Shown here in pieces: positions 53,176-64,000 of a stretch of 64,000 nucleotides of DNA (position 1 is the stretch's first letter; each line of letters starts with the position of its first letter). Position numbers and translations under genes: made by a program. Where the stretch lies: assembly GCA_024036415.1 (NCBI GenBank), contig JAMWET010002920.1, positions 887,001 to 951,000 of the forward strand. Direction: 5' to 3'. The notes below the pieces were generated by a model. The model saw only the letters and a list, made by a program, of their open reading frames with translations, made no database searches and was not told where the DNA came from. The DNA comes from Prochilodus magdalenae. Its lineage: Eukaryota > Chordata > Actinopteri > Characiformes > Prochilodontidae.

Positions 53176-56100
53176 TGTGTTTTGAAACGATATGATCACA
53201 CAAATGCATGTGTTAACTCTAAATTTAGATATTTCTTTCCCTCCTCCTCACCATTCTTTACTACCTATTATTATTATTAGTGATGGCGTATCAGCAAATA
53301 TAATGCTGAATCGGCTTTTAGAAAGGAAAAAAAAAAACTCTGGATGTTCACGTGTACTTCAATTAAAAATAACCGGCTTAAATATTTAGTAATTATAGCA
53401 AGTTTCCTTTAGCATGGAAGTCAGATGTCACAGCTGGGAATGAACGCATTTGAGTAGATCGCATTCCAGTAAAACATTTGGAAAACCAAAATGGCCACCT
53501 AGAATGCTCTTTGAGTTAACGGGTTAGCAGTTAACTATTAGCCAATGTTAGCAATACCAGTTAATAACTATGTATTATATAGTTTATTGCAAATGCAAAT
53601 ACTGTAGCAACATATATAGAAGTTGGGACAGTGCTGTGTAAGTGATTGATTTAATTAGACACAAATAGACACAAGTGCTGACAAAGAGCATAACAATACA
53701 GCATAGTGCAGCCATCTTGGATTTTAAGGTCAGGGTTGGTAAGGCTCTCCCGAGTTTCTGAGTAGGAAGTGACTGTGCCATTTCAAATTGTTATTGACAT
53801 AACTTATTTTATAATGACTTCATCTTCATATTTACTAAGAGCCTCTAACGATGGGAGTACCAGGGAAGTGTAGACTAATGACTAACGGCAGACAAAATTT
53901 TAAATCATTTTAAAAATCTAGATTTATATATTTAATATTTATTTTTCTTTCTCCCTCGCTTCCTATCAGACTTGACATGGGGTCAAGACATAAAAAATAC
54001 AACCATTTTAGGTTGCAAGTTTTTTGAAGAACTGCTTATGTTGCTAATATACTCCACAACACAAATATTCCATTAACAGATGTTCGCACTCCATATTGTT
54101 ATTACTTCATTCAATAATGAGGTACTCAATCAAGTGCTTACCTTGCAGCGAGGCAATTTAATTATGCATTTGGCATTTTAGCATGTTCATAATATAACAT
54201 GCATCTAATACAGATTATTGATTTACTTATAGAAGTTCTATTTATCTTGCCAATGTACTTCAAGACACCGAGCACAAACGCCCAGTCCAAAGAGCTGAGT
54301 GAGCGAGGCAGTCATTCCCCTCAGAAGGAAAGCAGCTGCACCCACGCTTCAGTAATCAAGTAATTCTCAAACAGGCACTGATATCACGGTAGATACCAGC
54401 TGCAATTTCAAATACCCATTATAAAGTATCTGTGTACATAGATTACTAAATTTTTACTTAAATTATTTTGTTAATTGAACAAAAACAGCAATTACGGGCT
54501 AATAAGTCATGCAAACATTAAACATTCAAATGTAAAATCGGTTGCACATCATTTGAATGATAAAGCATAAGGCTTGTCTCGTCCACATCAAGATCTCAGC
54601 ATGTACTCTTTCCTCCACTATCATCCTGCTCACTGACAGCGCAGTATGTTCTAGTCCTACACGCTGCACTCTGCTCATTATCTTAATTGATGTTTAACCC
54701 CTGGATCAGCTGATGATGGCTCAATTAAGAGCTTGCTAGAGGAGAGATTAGTGATGGTAAGGAGGATTCTGCTCTCGCTGAGGAGCAGCAGCCCTAATCC
54801 ACCACCAGCACAACCCATACAGACAGAGGCCATTTTGAAGTAGAAGGGGCAAACCAAGGCAGGGTTACACTACTGGGGGTGTATTCACCAGATGGCGCTA
54901 CAGTTTTCAGCCAGTCAATCTTTCCTATCTTTCGCAAGTTTCCAAAGTTTTAAAAATTCTTGTAGATACGCCACAGATGTGCAATTTGCCTCATTTTGAT
55001 TTTCAAAAATATAAAAAGATAATAAATGCAAATTTGTCTAACAGCAGCAAAGGAGAAAAAACACAAGGACTTTAGCTGATCTCAACAAAAGACTGTAGGC
55101 TTAAAGACTTAGGAACGTTTTAGGTAAAGCACTGGGGTTGGCAGCTTAAACATTCAACTGCACAAAACTATAGTACTAAGCAGAACTAAATTGGAAAACA
55201 TGTTTTAATGCAAATTTTCCAAGTTCTCAATAACTATATTACAATTATTAGGGTTCCCGGTGGAGATAAAACAGTCTGAAAACTTAATGTCACCAAAATG
55301 ATCATGGCTATTAGTATTAAAATGTACCGATACACAAACTGAAATAATACCGTCATGTTTTTTACTGAAATCCAAAAACACAAGCATACTTATGCATTAA
55401 CATTCTAAAAATAACATAATCAATACATTATATAAACATACAAAAAGCACATTATTTATTATTGTATACACTCTAGCACCCGAGGCGTTACAGTAAATGT
55501 AACTGCGCCATTTAAGTTCATTTAAGAACAGGAAAATGTGAACAAGAATCTGGAGATCAGAGCACATTCTGTATATAACTGTATATTAGGGCATAGCAGT
55601 ACAGTAAGTGTAACACAAAATAATGCACTTGCAGCTCTGTGATTTCTATGATGCAGAAAAATAAAAACTGAATCAGTGAATCGAGCGAATACATCTTAAA
55701 TACTAACAACGAAATATGTGGGATTGTTTATATACCATCTAAATAATGTCACATTTGTAGGTGTTTTCGTAAACAGGGTTGGCACTTCTCATGGTTATAA
55801 TAAGAACGTAACTTTAATAATAACAATGGCAACACTTCAGAAAATTAAGTAACAATAGCAACACTTTTTCAAACAACAATTTTGAGATTCCACTAAAGTA
55901 TGCAGCAACAAAGCCAGTGTGCAGAGCTGAAGCTGATTCTTTATGAAATAATAGAACACAGTAAAAGTGCATGGGTGGTTGTAGTTTATGATGATCATTT
56001 ATGAGGCCATGGAATTATAATTAATCCAGTAAGAAAGAATGGAATTGTAAATATCACATGAACTTTGCCTTTTGAGACTGTTTAGCTTAGCCTGACGTCT

Positions 56101-58405
56101 TCTTCTCTGAACCATTCTGCCTGAGGCCGTCTGAAACAGCACGTTTCGCCCGACGTACACAGCCGAATGATGATTTTACTAATGTGACGTTCCCGAGACC
56201 TGAAGCTGGTTTTGATATCTGAAATGCTGTGCTCTGAGGATGTTATTTAAAAACGTACACCATGACATACAGGTGGCTTTTTGTACAGGCTGCATTAATA
56301 TTGCTGCAGAGAAATCCAGGGCTTTTGTGCCAGCTGTAAACAAATACTGTTCTCCCTAATTGGAACAGAACAGTAGGACAAAAAATACACACATAAGAAG
56401 AAAAATTTTCACTTCCTGCTTTCAAAAAGAGCAGAGGTTCTCTTACGTTAACAAATAAATAAATGTCAGCGGGGATTCAGAGATGAATATCACTTTTGTC
56501 TTTAGATGGATTAGCTCTTTTGGCTTGAATTTGGCCTTGTGGTCTCACAAACACACAATACCTCTGACAAATCTAAGAACTTGAGAAAGGCATGTCTCCC
56601 TGAATTCTACACTAAAGAACAATGGACAAAACGGAAGCCAGAAAGTATTTGTCGGTATGTCATGACAAAGCATAGACAGGACAAGAAAGAATGTAGTTTA
56701 GGCAAGGCTAATAATTGATACAGCATTAACACTAGCTGTTTGCCAGGTTTTCTCAGCAATGAATCACTGATGTTTTGGTAAATCAAGCACTTTTGCATGA
56801 TCGTCTTCCTGCCTAGGCTCCTTGCCAGCAGTCAGAGCTTTTAGGGTCTGTGAACTGCAGACTAACATGGGCAAAAACACTGAATAAAAGTACTGAGACA
56901 TTTTAGCGTGTTCTCCAGTCAATGCCATGATCAATCTTAACAGCAACAATCTCTCAGACATACCATTACCGAGCACTGCTTATCCTTAACAGGGTCAGGC
57001 ATCGTTACTGGCAAACTTTCTGGACACCAAACGCAGCCTTAAACATCAAAGACCAGCTTGTAGGCAGCTGAGAGTGCTGGATCTGAGTCTGATCTCTATC
57101 TCTCTTCAGCACCCCAGGTGGGGTGCCAGTAACTGGATTGCAGCTCTAGGGACAAAGCTTCCATCATGTGACACCCTGCTGCGAATCACGACGCACACTA
57201 CCTGACTGCATGACTGAGGGGCTTGTCTCATAATGAGCATGCCGTGGATGGAAGAGCAGGGAAATTGAGGCCATTTAAAGAATGGATCTTCACAAAAAAC
57301 ACAAATGAACAGATGAAAAGACATGTGGGTCAAAGTTGTGTCAATAGTGCCACTTCAGAACAGACAAACCGGGGGTGGGGGGTGGCTGGGGGGTTACATG
57401 GGTCAAGCAAGTTAATAATAACAGAAAGACAGATATGAGGCAGCGAGACAGCTTAGCATTTCACAACCCAAAAAGGAAACCGATAAAAGTGAAAACTCAG
57501 TGTGTTAGTCTACATGTAACGGGAAGAGGTCCACCCAGGGTGATGTTCTTCATAATTCGAAACCATAAAAAACACATGTTGTTGCATAACACTGATAGAG
57601 TGCTAGTGTGACAGCTCTGCGTAGGCACCACCAACTTCTGGCATGGATTTGTTAAAAGGTGTCCTGCCAGTTACTTCAACCAAGCTTAACATCTCCGTTG
57701 CTTTAGCCTGGACACACTGGTGTGAAACTGACAGGAGCGCTTTAAAATGCTTTTGGTTGAAACAGAGATCTGTCACTAAAGAATCGCAGACTCGACATTG
57801 CAGCTCGGTTCAGAAGTAGGAGAACAGTGGGAAGATGAACAAACTGACTAGAGGAGAGAAGGGGAGGGGAGGAGAGGAGGGGGTAGAGCAGCCAAATCAT
57901 GTTGACAGGTCTGTACAGCCGCGACCAAATCTGACATTCGGACTGACTGCCTGCCGCCGTTGCGCACAAGAAAAGACAACACAGCCTGCGTCTTGGCTGT
58001 AAACCTTCAAATGACGGAGTCCAGCTCGCACTGTTTACAATTATCCGTCGACGAAACCCGTATTTGTGGAAAACTTAGCTGCCGCTCTGCCTGTGAATAC
58101 TCGGTCAAGTACCCTTGACAGCAGGCAACATGAAAGAAAACCGATGCGATGCCGAAACCGAGCGAGATAAGTTAGCCAACCAGCTAGCTAGCTAGTCCTC
58201 CATTTTGGGCTGATACCCATTCCAGTAGAACACCGGAGAAATTATTAGCATTATTAGGACACATCCAGTTAACTTCATTAAATGGTGATATGAAACAGAA
58301 AGCAGCTCATCTTATTCTTAGAAATATAAGCGGAGCTAGCACAGGAAGCTAATCTAGCTGTATACCAGGCTAGCGCCCACTGCCTGGTTAGCTGAAGACA
58401 CTTAC

Positions 58406-58560
58406 CCAGAGTCGCTACTGTATCCACATCTGTAAGGTAGCGATGAGGTTTCCAATGAGCCGGGTACACTCGTAAGAGAATAAACGACAACCAAAATCGT
58501 CGACAAAACGGATACAATCGACGCTGGCACCAATTACTAAAGTCTTTCGTCTTGGTGCTC
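58406..58560 (-). other. mef2d: probable mef2d non-coding exon 1 (5' boundary approximate)
   Basis: A strong donor GTAAGT begins at 58405 after GCGACTCTGG on the minus strand, inside CpG-rich sequence and just downstream of a CCAAT/GC-box cluster. No coding similarity is present, as expected for the untranslated first exon of a MEF2 gene. The start is arbitrary because the transcription start cannot be seen. Assignment to mef2d is inference from position and strand. Confidence 0.45.
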
Positions 58561-58700
58561 CAGATAATTGTTTAGCTAGCTTTGCTCAGCCAAATGATAC
58601 AGTGTACAAGGTGTCCTATCTACCATGATTGGCGTTGCTTTATGATTGACGTGCGGGTAGCCAATAGGAGGCGGGGTTTAATCGCCTTCAACCAATCACG
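58561..58700 (-). promoter_or_regulatory. mef2d: CCAAT/GC-box cluster, likely CpG-type mef2d promoter
   Basis: Within about 75 bp are ATTGG at 58628-58632, CCAAT at 58661-58665, a GGCGGGG box at 58670-58676 and CCAAT at 58692-58696, plus a TTGACGTGC CRE-like half-site near 58645. CpG density is visibly raised from about 57900 to 58750 and low on both sides. No TATA box is obvious. The CCAAT spacing suits NF-Y. The arrangement could drive transcription in both directions. Confidence 0.55.
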
Positions 58701-60282
58701 GCCAAAGGATCGGGCCGCTTACTTGCAAAGGCAGAGTCGGTAGGCGAGGGTTTAAGGTGAAATAGGAAGGACTTGAGAGATCATGCTGGAGCATTAGCTG
58801 CCTGTATTCATCCGCCTGTGTATGTATGCGTGTTTTTACAAGTAGATAAGAAACTTCACACAGTTTAATTTCAGTTAATGTCCACGAATGCACACTGTTA
58901 TGTATGCTGAAATGTCCGTTGCCGTAAAATATATGGTTTATGTTTTTTGAACACAGCAAATATATCAATCGCACAACGCCATCAAACGCAGCTAACACAA
59001 ACATAATTTGCTCAGAGACGCTGGTGGAGTCGATTTATCATGTTAGTTGATTTGAAGAAAAAGAGAGAGAGAGAGTGGGATGGAGAAAAAAAATAAAGGG
59101 CAGGCTGTAAAGTATTTTTTGCCCTGCTGTTATTCCAAAACTTGAATATAAATATAAATTAAAATGGCTCGTTTGAGATGTTATTGATGTGTCCCTCATT
59201 AATATTCCAGATTTAATGTCGCGAACCATAAGGAAAACAAATGTGGACATGCTGAAGGAAAATGACGTAAAGCACTAACTGCTTTGTGGAGGGATACAGT
59301 GTTTACAGATAGGGAGTGATGCGGTCGAAAAATTAAAACACGCGAGTTGGCAGCATTGAGGCAAGTGATGACTTTACTCATATACTTACGCGGCTGTCCT
59401 AACCGGACTGACACGTTTCGTATACTTTTTCACAATAACACGTGTAGAAATAAGACAGAAGTTACAGTACAGGCTACCGGACAAATTATTTTCAATAGAT
59501 TTCTTTTGCGCCATGTCCCCTGCCCCCTCCCGCCTCCCTACCACAACTGGCTACGTCACAGTCTGAGCCTAGTGGTCATTGAAGTGGCATTTAAAGATGC
59601 AGTACCATAATCAAACTCCATGCGTTCATCTGCCTTTAAAAGCCCCCTGCTCCTAAAAGAAAATGTCCCATCATTCCCACAGCTCACCTTGTTGTCAAAA
59701 TTTAGCTTATCAATGGGCTATCACATTTTAAATAATGCAGCTACAGGCCTATTTTAAACATGGCCTATATTATCAGTGAGGATGGATTTTGTCATCTTGA
59801 ATGCATAATAACAATAACATGAATTAGGGTAATCAATGAGGTGGAGTACTGAGTGGACTAGAGAGGGAGAGAGAAAGAGATTACTCTGTGTTTTATTCTT
59901 TATGTAAGGAGCTTATGTACTGGGGGTTTTGTGGAAGAGATTTAATGCAAGCAGATGGGCTCTCTGTTGCCTTCTCTCAGATCACTTACTTCCTACTAGC
60001 AGGCAGTGTGCCGGACAGCATCCGGCAACAGAAACTCCCCTGCAGATGAAAATGAACATAAAATGCAAAGTTAGGAAAAGGTATTCAAGATGATAAAGAC
60101 TGAAACCCCCCGCAAGCTTGGAAGGGCATACAAAAATTTGCCCTTGGTTTTGAAAAGGATGCAGTAATAGAAGAGCATTATGATTATGGCTTGTTTCCCA
60201 AGAGAAAAAAAAACTATATGCCACTAGGGTGGGATAATACTGTAAAAAGAAATCAGTGTCATGATATTTTACATCTACCGTA

Positions 60283-60415
60283 CTCAGCAGACGCAGTTAT
60301 CCAGAGTGACTTACAATTTAATCATTTCCTACACATGTAGGCGAAGCTACTGTTAGGAGCCTAGCCCATGGACTCTTACTGGTATAGTGTAGGGTGCTTG
60401 CCCAGGTGGGGAATC
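60283..60415 (+). repeat. dispersed fish repeat (copy B)
   Basis: CAGAGTGACTTACAATTTAA, then GGACTCTTACTGGTATAGTG and TAGGGTGCTTGCCCAGG: the same motif order as copy A at 1012-1180. Confidence 0.65.
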
Positions 60416-61384
60416 AGTCAAGGAGTTGTGGAGGTCTTGAGTATTCCCACACAGTTCCTGCAAATTGTGCAGTATGGCTGGAAGAGAAGGGACACCAGCA
60501 CTCATCTTGGTGCTGATCACGGTATCTTCACACACGGATTTGTTGGTCATCTCCACCAAAACAAAAGCATGACTTCTCACTGAAGATGACCTGCTGCCAT
60601 TCTAAGCCAGTCCATGATGGTGTGGTATGACACCATTGCAGTCGTTGGTAGCGTTGATAAGGTGTTAAGGGCTCTTGTCAAAACAGTGTGTGAGCATTTA
60701 GTCTTGTGCCGTCTGCCAACGATGCTGGCACTATCAGGATGACGTACAGAGGGCATCAGTGCTCGCAGAATGTCTGCAGTGTCTGGGTCAGTCAGGTATG
60801 TGCGTGACTGAGCGGTCACTTGAATCACTCACATGTCCCACAGTGTTAAGCCTACCCACCAAGTTTCACCTCTGTTGGGTGATTCCTTCTGGGTGGAATT
60901 ATCTGTGCAAATATTTTTTGACCATAAGTCTATCATTAAAATACAGTATTACTTAAACTGAAAAGAAACATCACTGTACGCTGGTATATGTGATATATGG
61001 CCAATCCCTATAGTACAATATTTTACAATACTGGCAATCAAGATGAAGCACATTTAAGACCCTTCCTCTTCCAAACCTGGAAACACATATAAGTAAGTAA
61101 GCTGTTTACATTGAGCCAAAACATAGATTCATGCTGTACGTTAGGATTCAGCCTGAATTCCTTTCAAACTGCTGAGATGTGTAAAAGGCACTGGTCAGAG
61201 TGAGCTTTGGTTAGACACAGATCCGAAGTTATGTGACGGCAGTGGTTGGCTACCATGAGCCTCCAGCCTGACACTCTGTGTGTGCTAGAACATCTGTTCC
61301 AAATCTGGTCCTCAGAGAGTGGAAATGGGTCAGATTCTACAGTACCTCCATGATTGCTTTTCTTTTAGTCAGCTGTATTATAAC

Positions 61385-61388
<4 letters not shown>

Positions 61389-61426
<38 letters not shown>
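61389..61426. repeat. (CT)19 microsatellite
   Basis: A perfect CT run on the plus strand, outside mef2d. Confidence 0.95.
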
Positions 61427-61430
<4 letters not shown>

Positions 61431-61850
61431 ACTCTGTATCAAACTTGCATGTTCTGATTATTAATTATCATTACTCATTATCTGTCATGAATGTTGAAAA
61501 AGATGCTGTTACTATAGTCACATGTATTACTTTATAGTAGCACATTATGATTAATATATATGTATGATTCTTATATACATATGATCACAGTATATCTTTT
61601 TTCGACTCTCTCTTCCTCCATTTCTCTCTCATTTCAAAGCTTGGATTTACTTATCACTGTTCTATAACTTTCTGCTTATTTTGGCCGTGACATAACCGTG
61701 ACAGACTTACTAACCACCGTGTAGTATCCCTCATTTACTAAAACTGTCATTATCTTTCCCTCTGTGTTTAGTACATTTATAACTGTCATTATTTTCTGTG
61801 GTACGTATAATCTATAGTTTTAACAGTGCTTCAGTCTAGCTGTCTCTCAT

Positions 61851-61851
<1 letters not shown>

Positions 61852-61890
<39 letters not shown>
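61852..61890. repeat. (CT)n microsatellite
   Basis: A perfect CT run on the plus strand of about 19 units. Confidence 0.95.
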
Positions 61891-61898
<8 letters not shown>

Positions 61899-62439
61899 TT
61901 CTCCTGAGTGTGTTAGTCCAGATGAAAGGTGTGTGGGTGCAGATTCTCCTCTCTGCAGTGACCTGCTGCTCTGCTTCACTTGGCTTCCATAGCATCCTGT
62001 CTGCTGCCTAGCAACATCCCATATCTATGGAAACAAAGCCAACAAACCCTCCCGCCTCCATCAGCTGTACCCCCACAATCAGCTTCTGTAAGTACAGCAA
62101 TCAAGACCATGGATGGAATTCAATGAGGGGCAGTGCTGAACAAAGGAGCCACATGTTAATGAAATTACTCTCGACTGCTTGTGCTTAATGTTCTCCTGAA
62201 CTACCACTTTAAGGAAAATGAAAAAGCAACAGGTTCAGGCATAACAAAGCCTTTACATTTACTTCGGCGCCTCACCGGTGAGATGTTTTTGGTGAAAGAG
62301 GAACCGCTTGGTATCCAGGTAATGAAGATATTACAGGGCAGATCTTAGCTGTAGTGTGTTCTTAGCCTAGATGATGGGTAATTAATAGATAGGAACATAT
62401 ACAGTTAAGGTCAAATCACACAGTATAATGGTTAGATAA

Positions 62440-62840
62440 ACTGTCTGCCCAAATGTTTGTAGATGCTTGCTCATCCAACCCTTCTGAAATCAGTGGCATT
62501 AACTGTGAGTTTGTACTCATTTGCAGCTCTAACAGCCTCTATTCTTTTGTGAAGTAACAGGTCAATTTGCGAGTGCTAATCAATCAACCATCACTGATGT
62601 TATCACTCAGAACTAAGGTACCTGGAAAGTGAATTACCCACAAATTCACACAGTGGCCAAAATGTTCATGGGGATTTTCAACAAACATTAATGTCTTTAG
62701 GTTCTAGATGTAAAAAATCCCATGTGAAGTCTCAGCAAAGCATCATCATTAACTCTTTGCTATGGCCTTGCTGTGAGTGTTTGATTGCATTCAGTCAAGA
62801 ACATTAGTGAGGTCAGATGCTAATGTTGGATAAATAGTTC
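62440..62840. repeat. decayed fish DNA-element repeat
   Basis: CCAAATGTTTGTAGATGCTT, then CTCTAACAGCCTCTATTCTTTTG and, further on, ACATTAGTGAGGTCAGATGC followed by TAATGTTGGA. I recall these motifs in this order in an abundant teleost repeat (GTTTGTGGACACC ... TTAGTGAGGTCAGGCACTGATGTTGG). It is strongly diverged with no reading frame. Confidence 0.5.
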
Positions 62841-63220
62841 AGAATCACAAACTAAGATTCTCCAGAAGATCTCTTTTGATTATTAGTGCTTTTCTTGTGT
62901 CAGCTATGGGTCAGAAATAGTGTCTGAATTCAGAAAGGCGCGTCTGGATATTTTGGGACATACAGTATATATGATAAGTATGCAAAGCAAAGTTCAGATA
63001 TCAATTCTGCTATGTCATATTCGGGGAGCATGGGCTGTGTTTATATATTAAGTAGTAATCTATATGTATTTGCTTTATATTGCTCATATTAATTTGATAT
63101 GTAATGATTCATAGCACCTGAGGAGAGATTTCTTTTTTCACAGATGATACGCTTTGTTTACTTTCACAGTAAAAGTGTATTGGTGGATTATATGTCTCAT
63201 GATGTTTTCTCAGACTAGAC

Positions 63221-63265
63221 TAGAATAGAATAGAATAGAATAGAATAGAATAGAATAGAATAGAA
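63221..63265. repeat. (TAGAA)9 pentanucleotide microsatellite
   Basis: Nine perfect TAGAA units preceded by degenerate GACTA units. Confidence 0.95.
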
Positions 63266-64000
63266 TAATAAATCTTTCTGCTGACTGGCCTTGATGGTAC
63301 TGCCTTTAGGAAAGAGTAACTGAGCTGTTAAAATGTAATGTGTTGCACATACAAACATTTGCTAGCAAAGAATTGAGAATGGCATAGTCATGATCTATGT
63401 CTCATCTGAGCCCAGTCACATATGAGATTTCTCATTAGAAACTGCAGAAGTTTCTCTTTTATTAGCACGTTTGTTGCTTTATGTGCTCTATGTAAACAAC
63501 ATACTGCTGCATGATGTGATGACATTCTTACTTATTGCTAATGTCATTTTATTCCCATGTATCTTGTAACTACATGCATCTGCACATGCGTTCTGTATAA
63601 AATGTATGCGTAGATATAAGTCATCGCTGTCCAAAGAAAAACATATTTTTTTTGTTGATTTTTACTTTTATGCCTTATTTGATCACTAGGTGCTGTTTAC
63701 ACTGTGTGGAACTTTCATAAAGAATGGGCCAATGGAAATGGCCCAAAACTGCTTGGAACGTCTGGTTCCTTTGACTTCCATTTAAATTAAATACGGTTTT
63801 GGCCTCTCCTGTAAAGTTGCCATTTTGAAGATACCGTTTTTCTTTGGACAGTGGCAATATAAATAAATGTATATACATAAATAGAGCGGCTCCTACAAAC
63901 TAAACAACTACAGCATCAGGTACAAGTTGAAGTTATCACCATGGAATGCTTTAACTCAAATAAACTCTAACACACTAGAAGAGTTAATTATTATTATTAT

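Larger units (their letters stand above)
33862..58405 (-). other. mef2d: mef2d first intron (about 24.5 kb), repeats only
   Basis: No conserved coding exon, tRNA or other RNA gene was recognised in this span. It contains ATC-triplet repeats (33863-33903), a truncated hAT-like sequence at about 41088, a complete hAT element (48260-49336), a foldback at 50471-50565, an (ATT)n run (51158-51197) and a dispersed repeat (52107-52680). Alternative non-coding 5' exons could be hidden here. The intron assignment rests on the presumed first exon near 58.4 kb. Confidence 0.6.
58761..64000. other. 5' flank of mef2d; no gene recognised
   Basis: There is no coding exon similarity on either strand. It contains a dispersed repeat (about 60283-60415), two CT microsatellites, a fish repeat at about 62440-62840 and an AGAAT-type pentanucleotide run. 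Exons of a neighbouring gene with little sequence signature could be missed. Confidence 0.55.

Noticed and set aside
60353..60828. Two adjoining minus-strand frames as a possible gene upstream of mef2d
   Set aside because: They overlap a dispersed repeat copy, and no recognisable domain or splice structure was found. Probably decayed repeat sequence.

Overview
The window reads as vertebrate, very probably teleost, nuclear DNA: AT-rich introns, many simple repeats, fish-type interspersed repeats, and one large split gene. No compact bacterial-type coding is present. The gene is a myocyte enhancer factor 2 gene on the minus strand. The N-terminus MGRKKIQIQRITDERNRQ, the first alternative exon beginning TLRKKGFNGCNSPEPDG and the C-terminus KRMRLDTWVT identify it as mef2d rather than mef2a or mef2c. 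One dispersed repeat (52.1-52.7 kb) resembles a family I associate with otophysan fishes such as characins and catfishes; that species hint comes from memory and is weak.

Layout, 5' to 3' along the gene (high to low coordinates). A CpG-rich segment at about 57.9-58.75 kb with clustered CCAAT and GC boxes is the likely promoter, with a probable non-coding first exon ending at 58406. A first intron of about 24 kb follows and holds only repeats and unrecognised sequence. Coding starts at 33529. The coding exons are: C1 33476-33529; C2 29627-29830 (MADS and MEF2 domains); the mutually exclusive pair alpha1 22691-22825 and alpha2 22420-22557; C4 18950-19157; C5 18559-18615; C6 15834-16012; the 21-nt beta microexon 14365-14385; C8 12564-12678; C9 11643-11862 (glutamine-rich); a 69-nt in-frame exon 10159-10227; and the last exon, with its stop at 6272-6274. 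Every junction was read at base level and the phases agree throughout. The alpha1+beta form is 529 residues without the 69-nt exon and 552 with it. The 3' UTR runs below 6271; its end was not determined. From 58.7 to 64 kb no gene was recognised.

The most interesting material is the splicing architecture. The 133-nt intron between alpha1 and alpha2 has a single good branch-point consensus only 31 nt from the alpha1 5' splice site, followed by about 100 nt of AG-free CU repeat. That layout would physically prevent joining the two exons, as in tropomyosin. Alpha1 also lacks the serine matching mammalian Ser121, a reported PKA target, and has Asp there. Other observations are a possibly fish-specific 69-nt cassette exon, a hAT-type element with a perfect 8-bp target duplication plus a truncated copy 127 bp upstream of the beta microexon, a 30-bp in-frame duplication in the glutamine tract, and a strong bias for pyrimidine tracts on the transcribed-sense strand.
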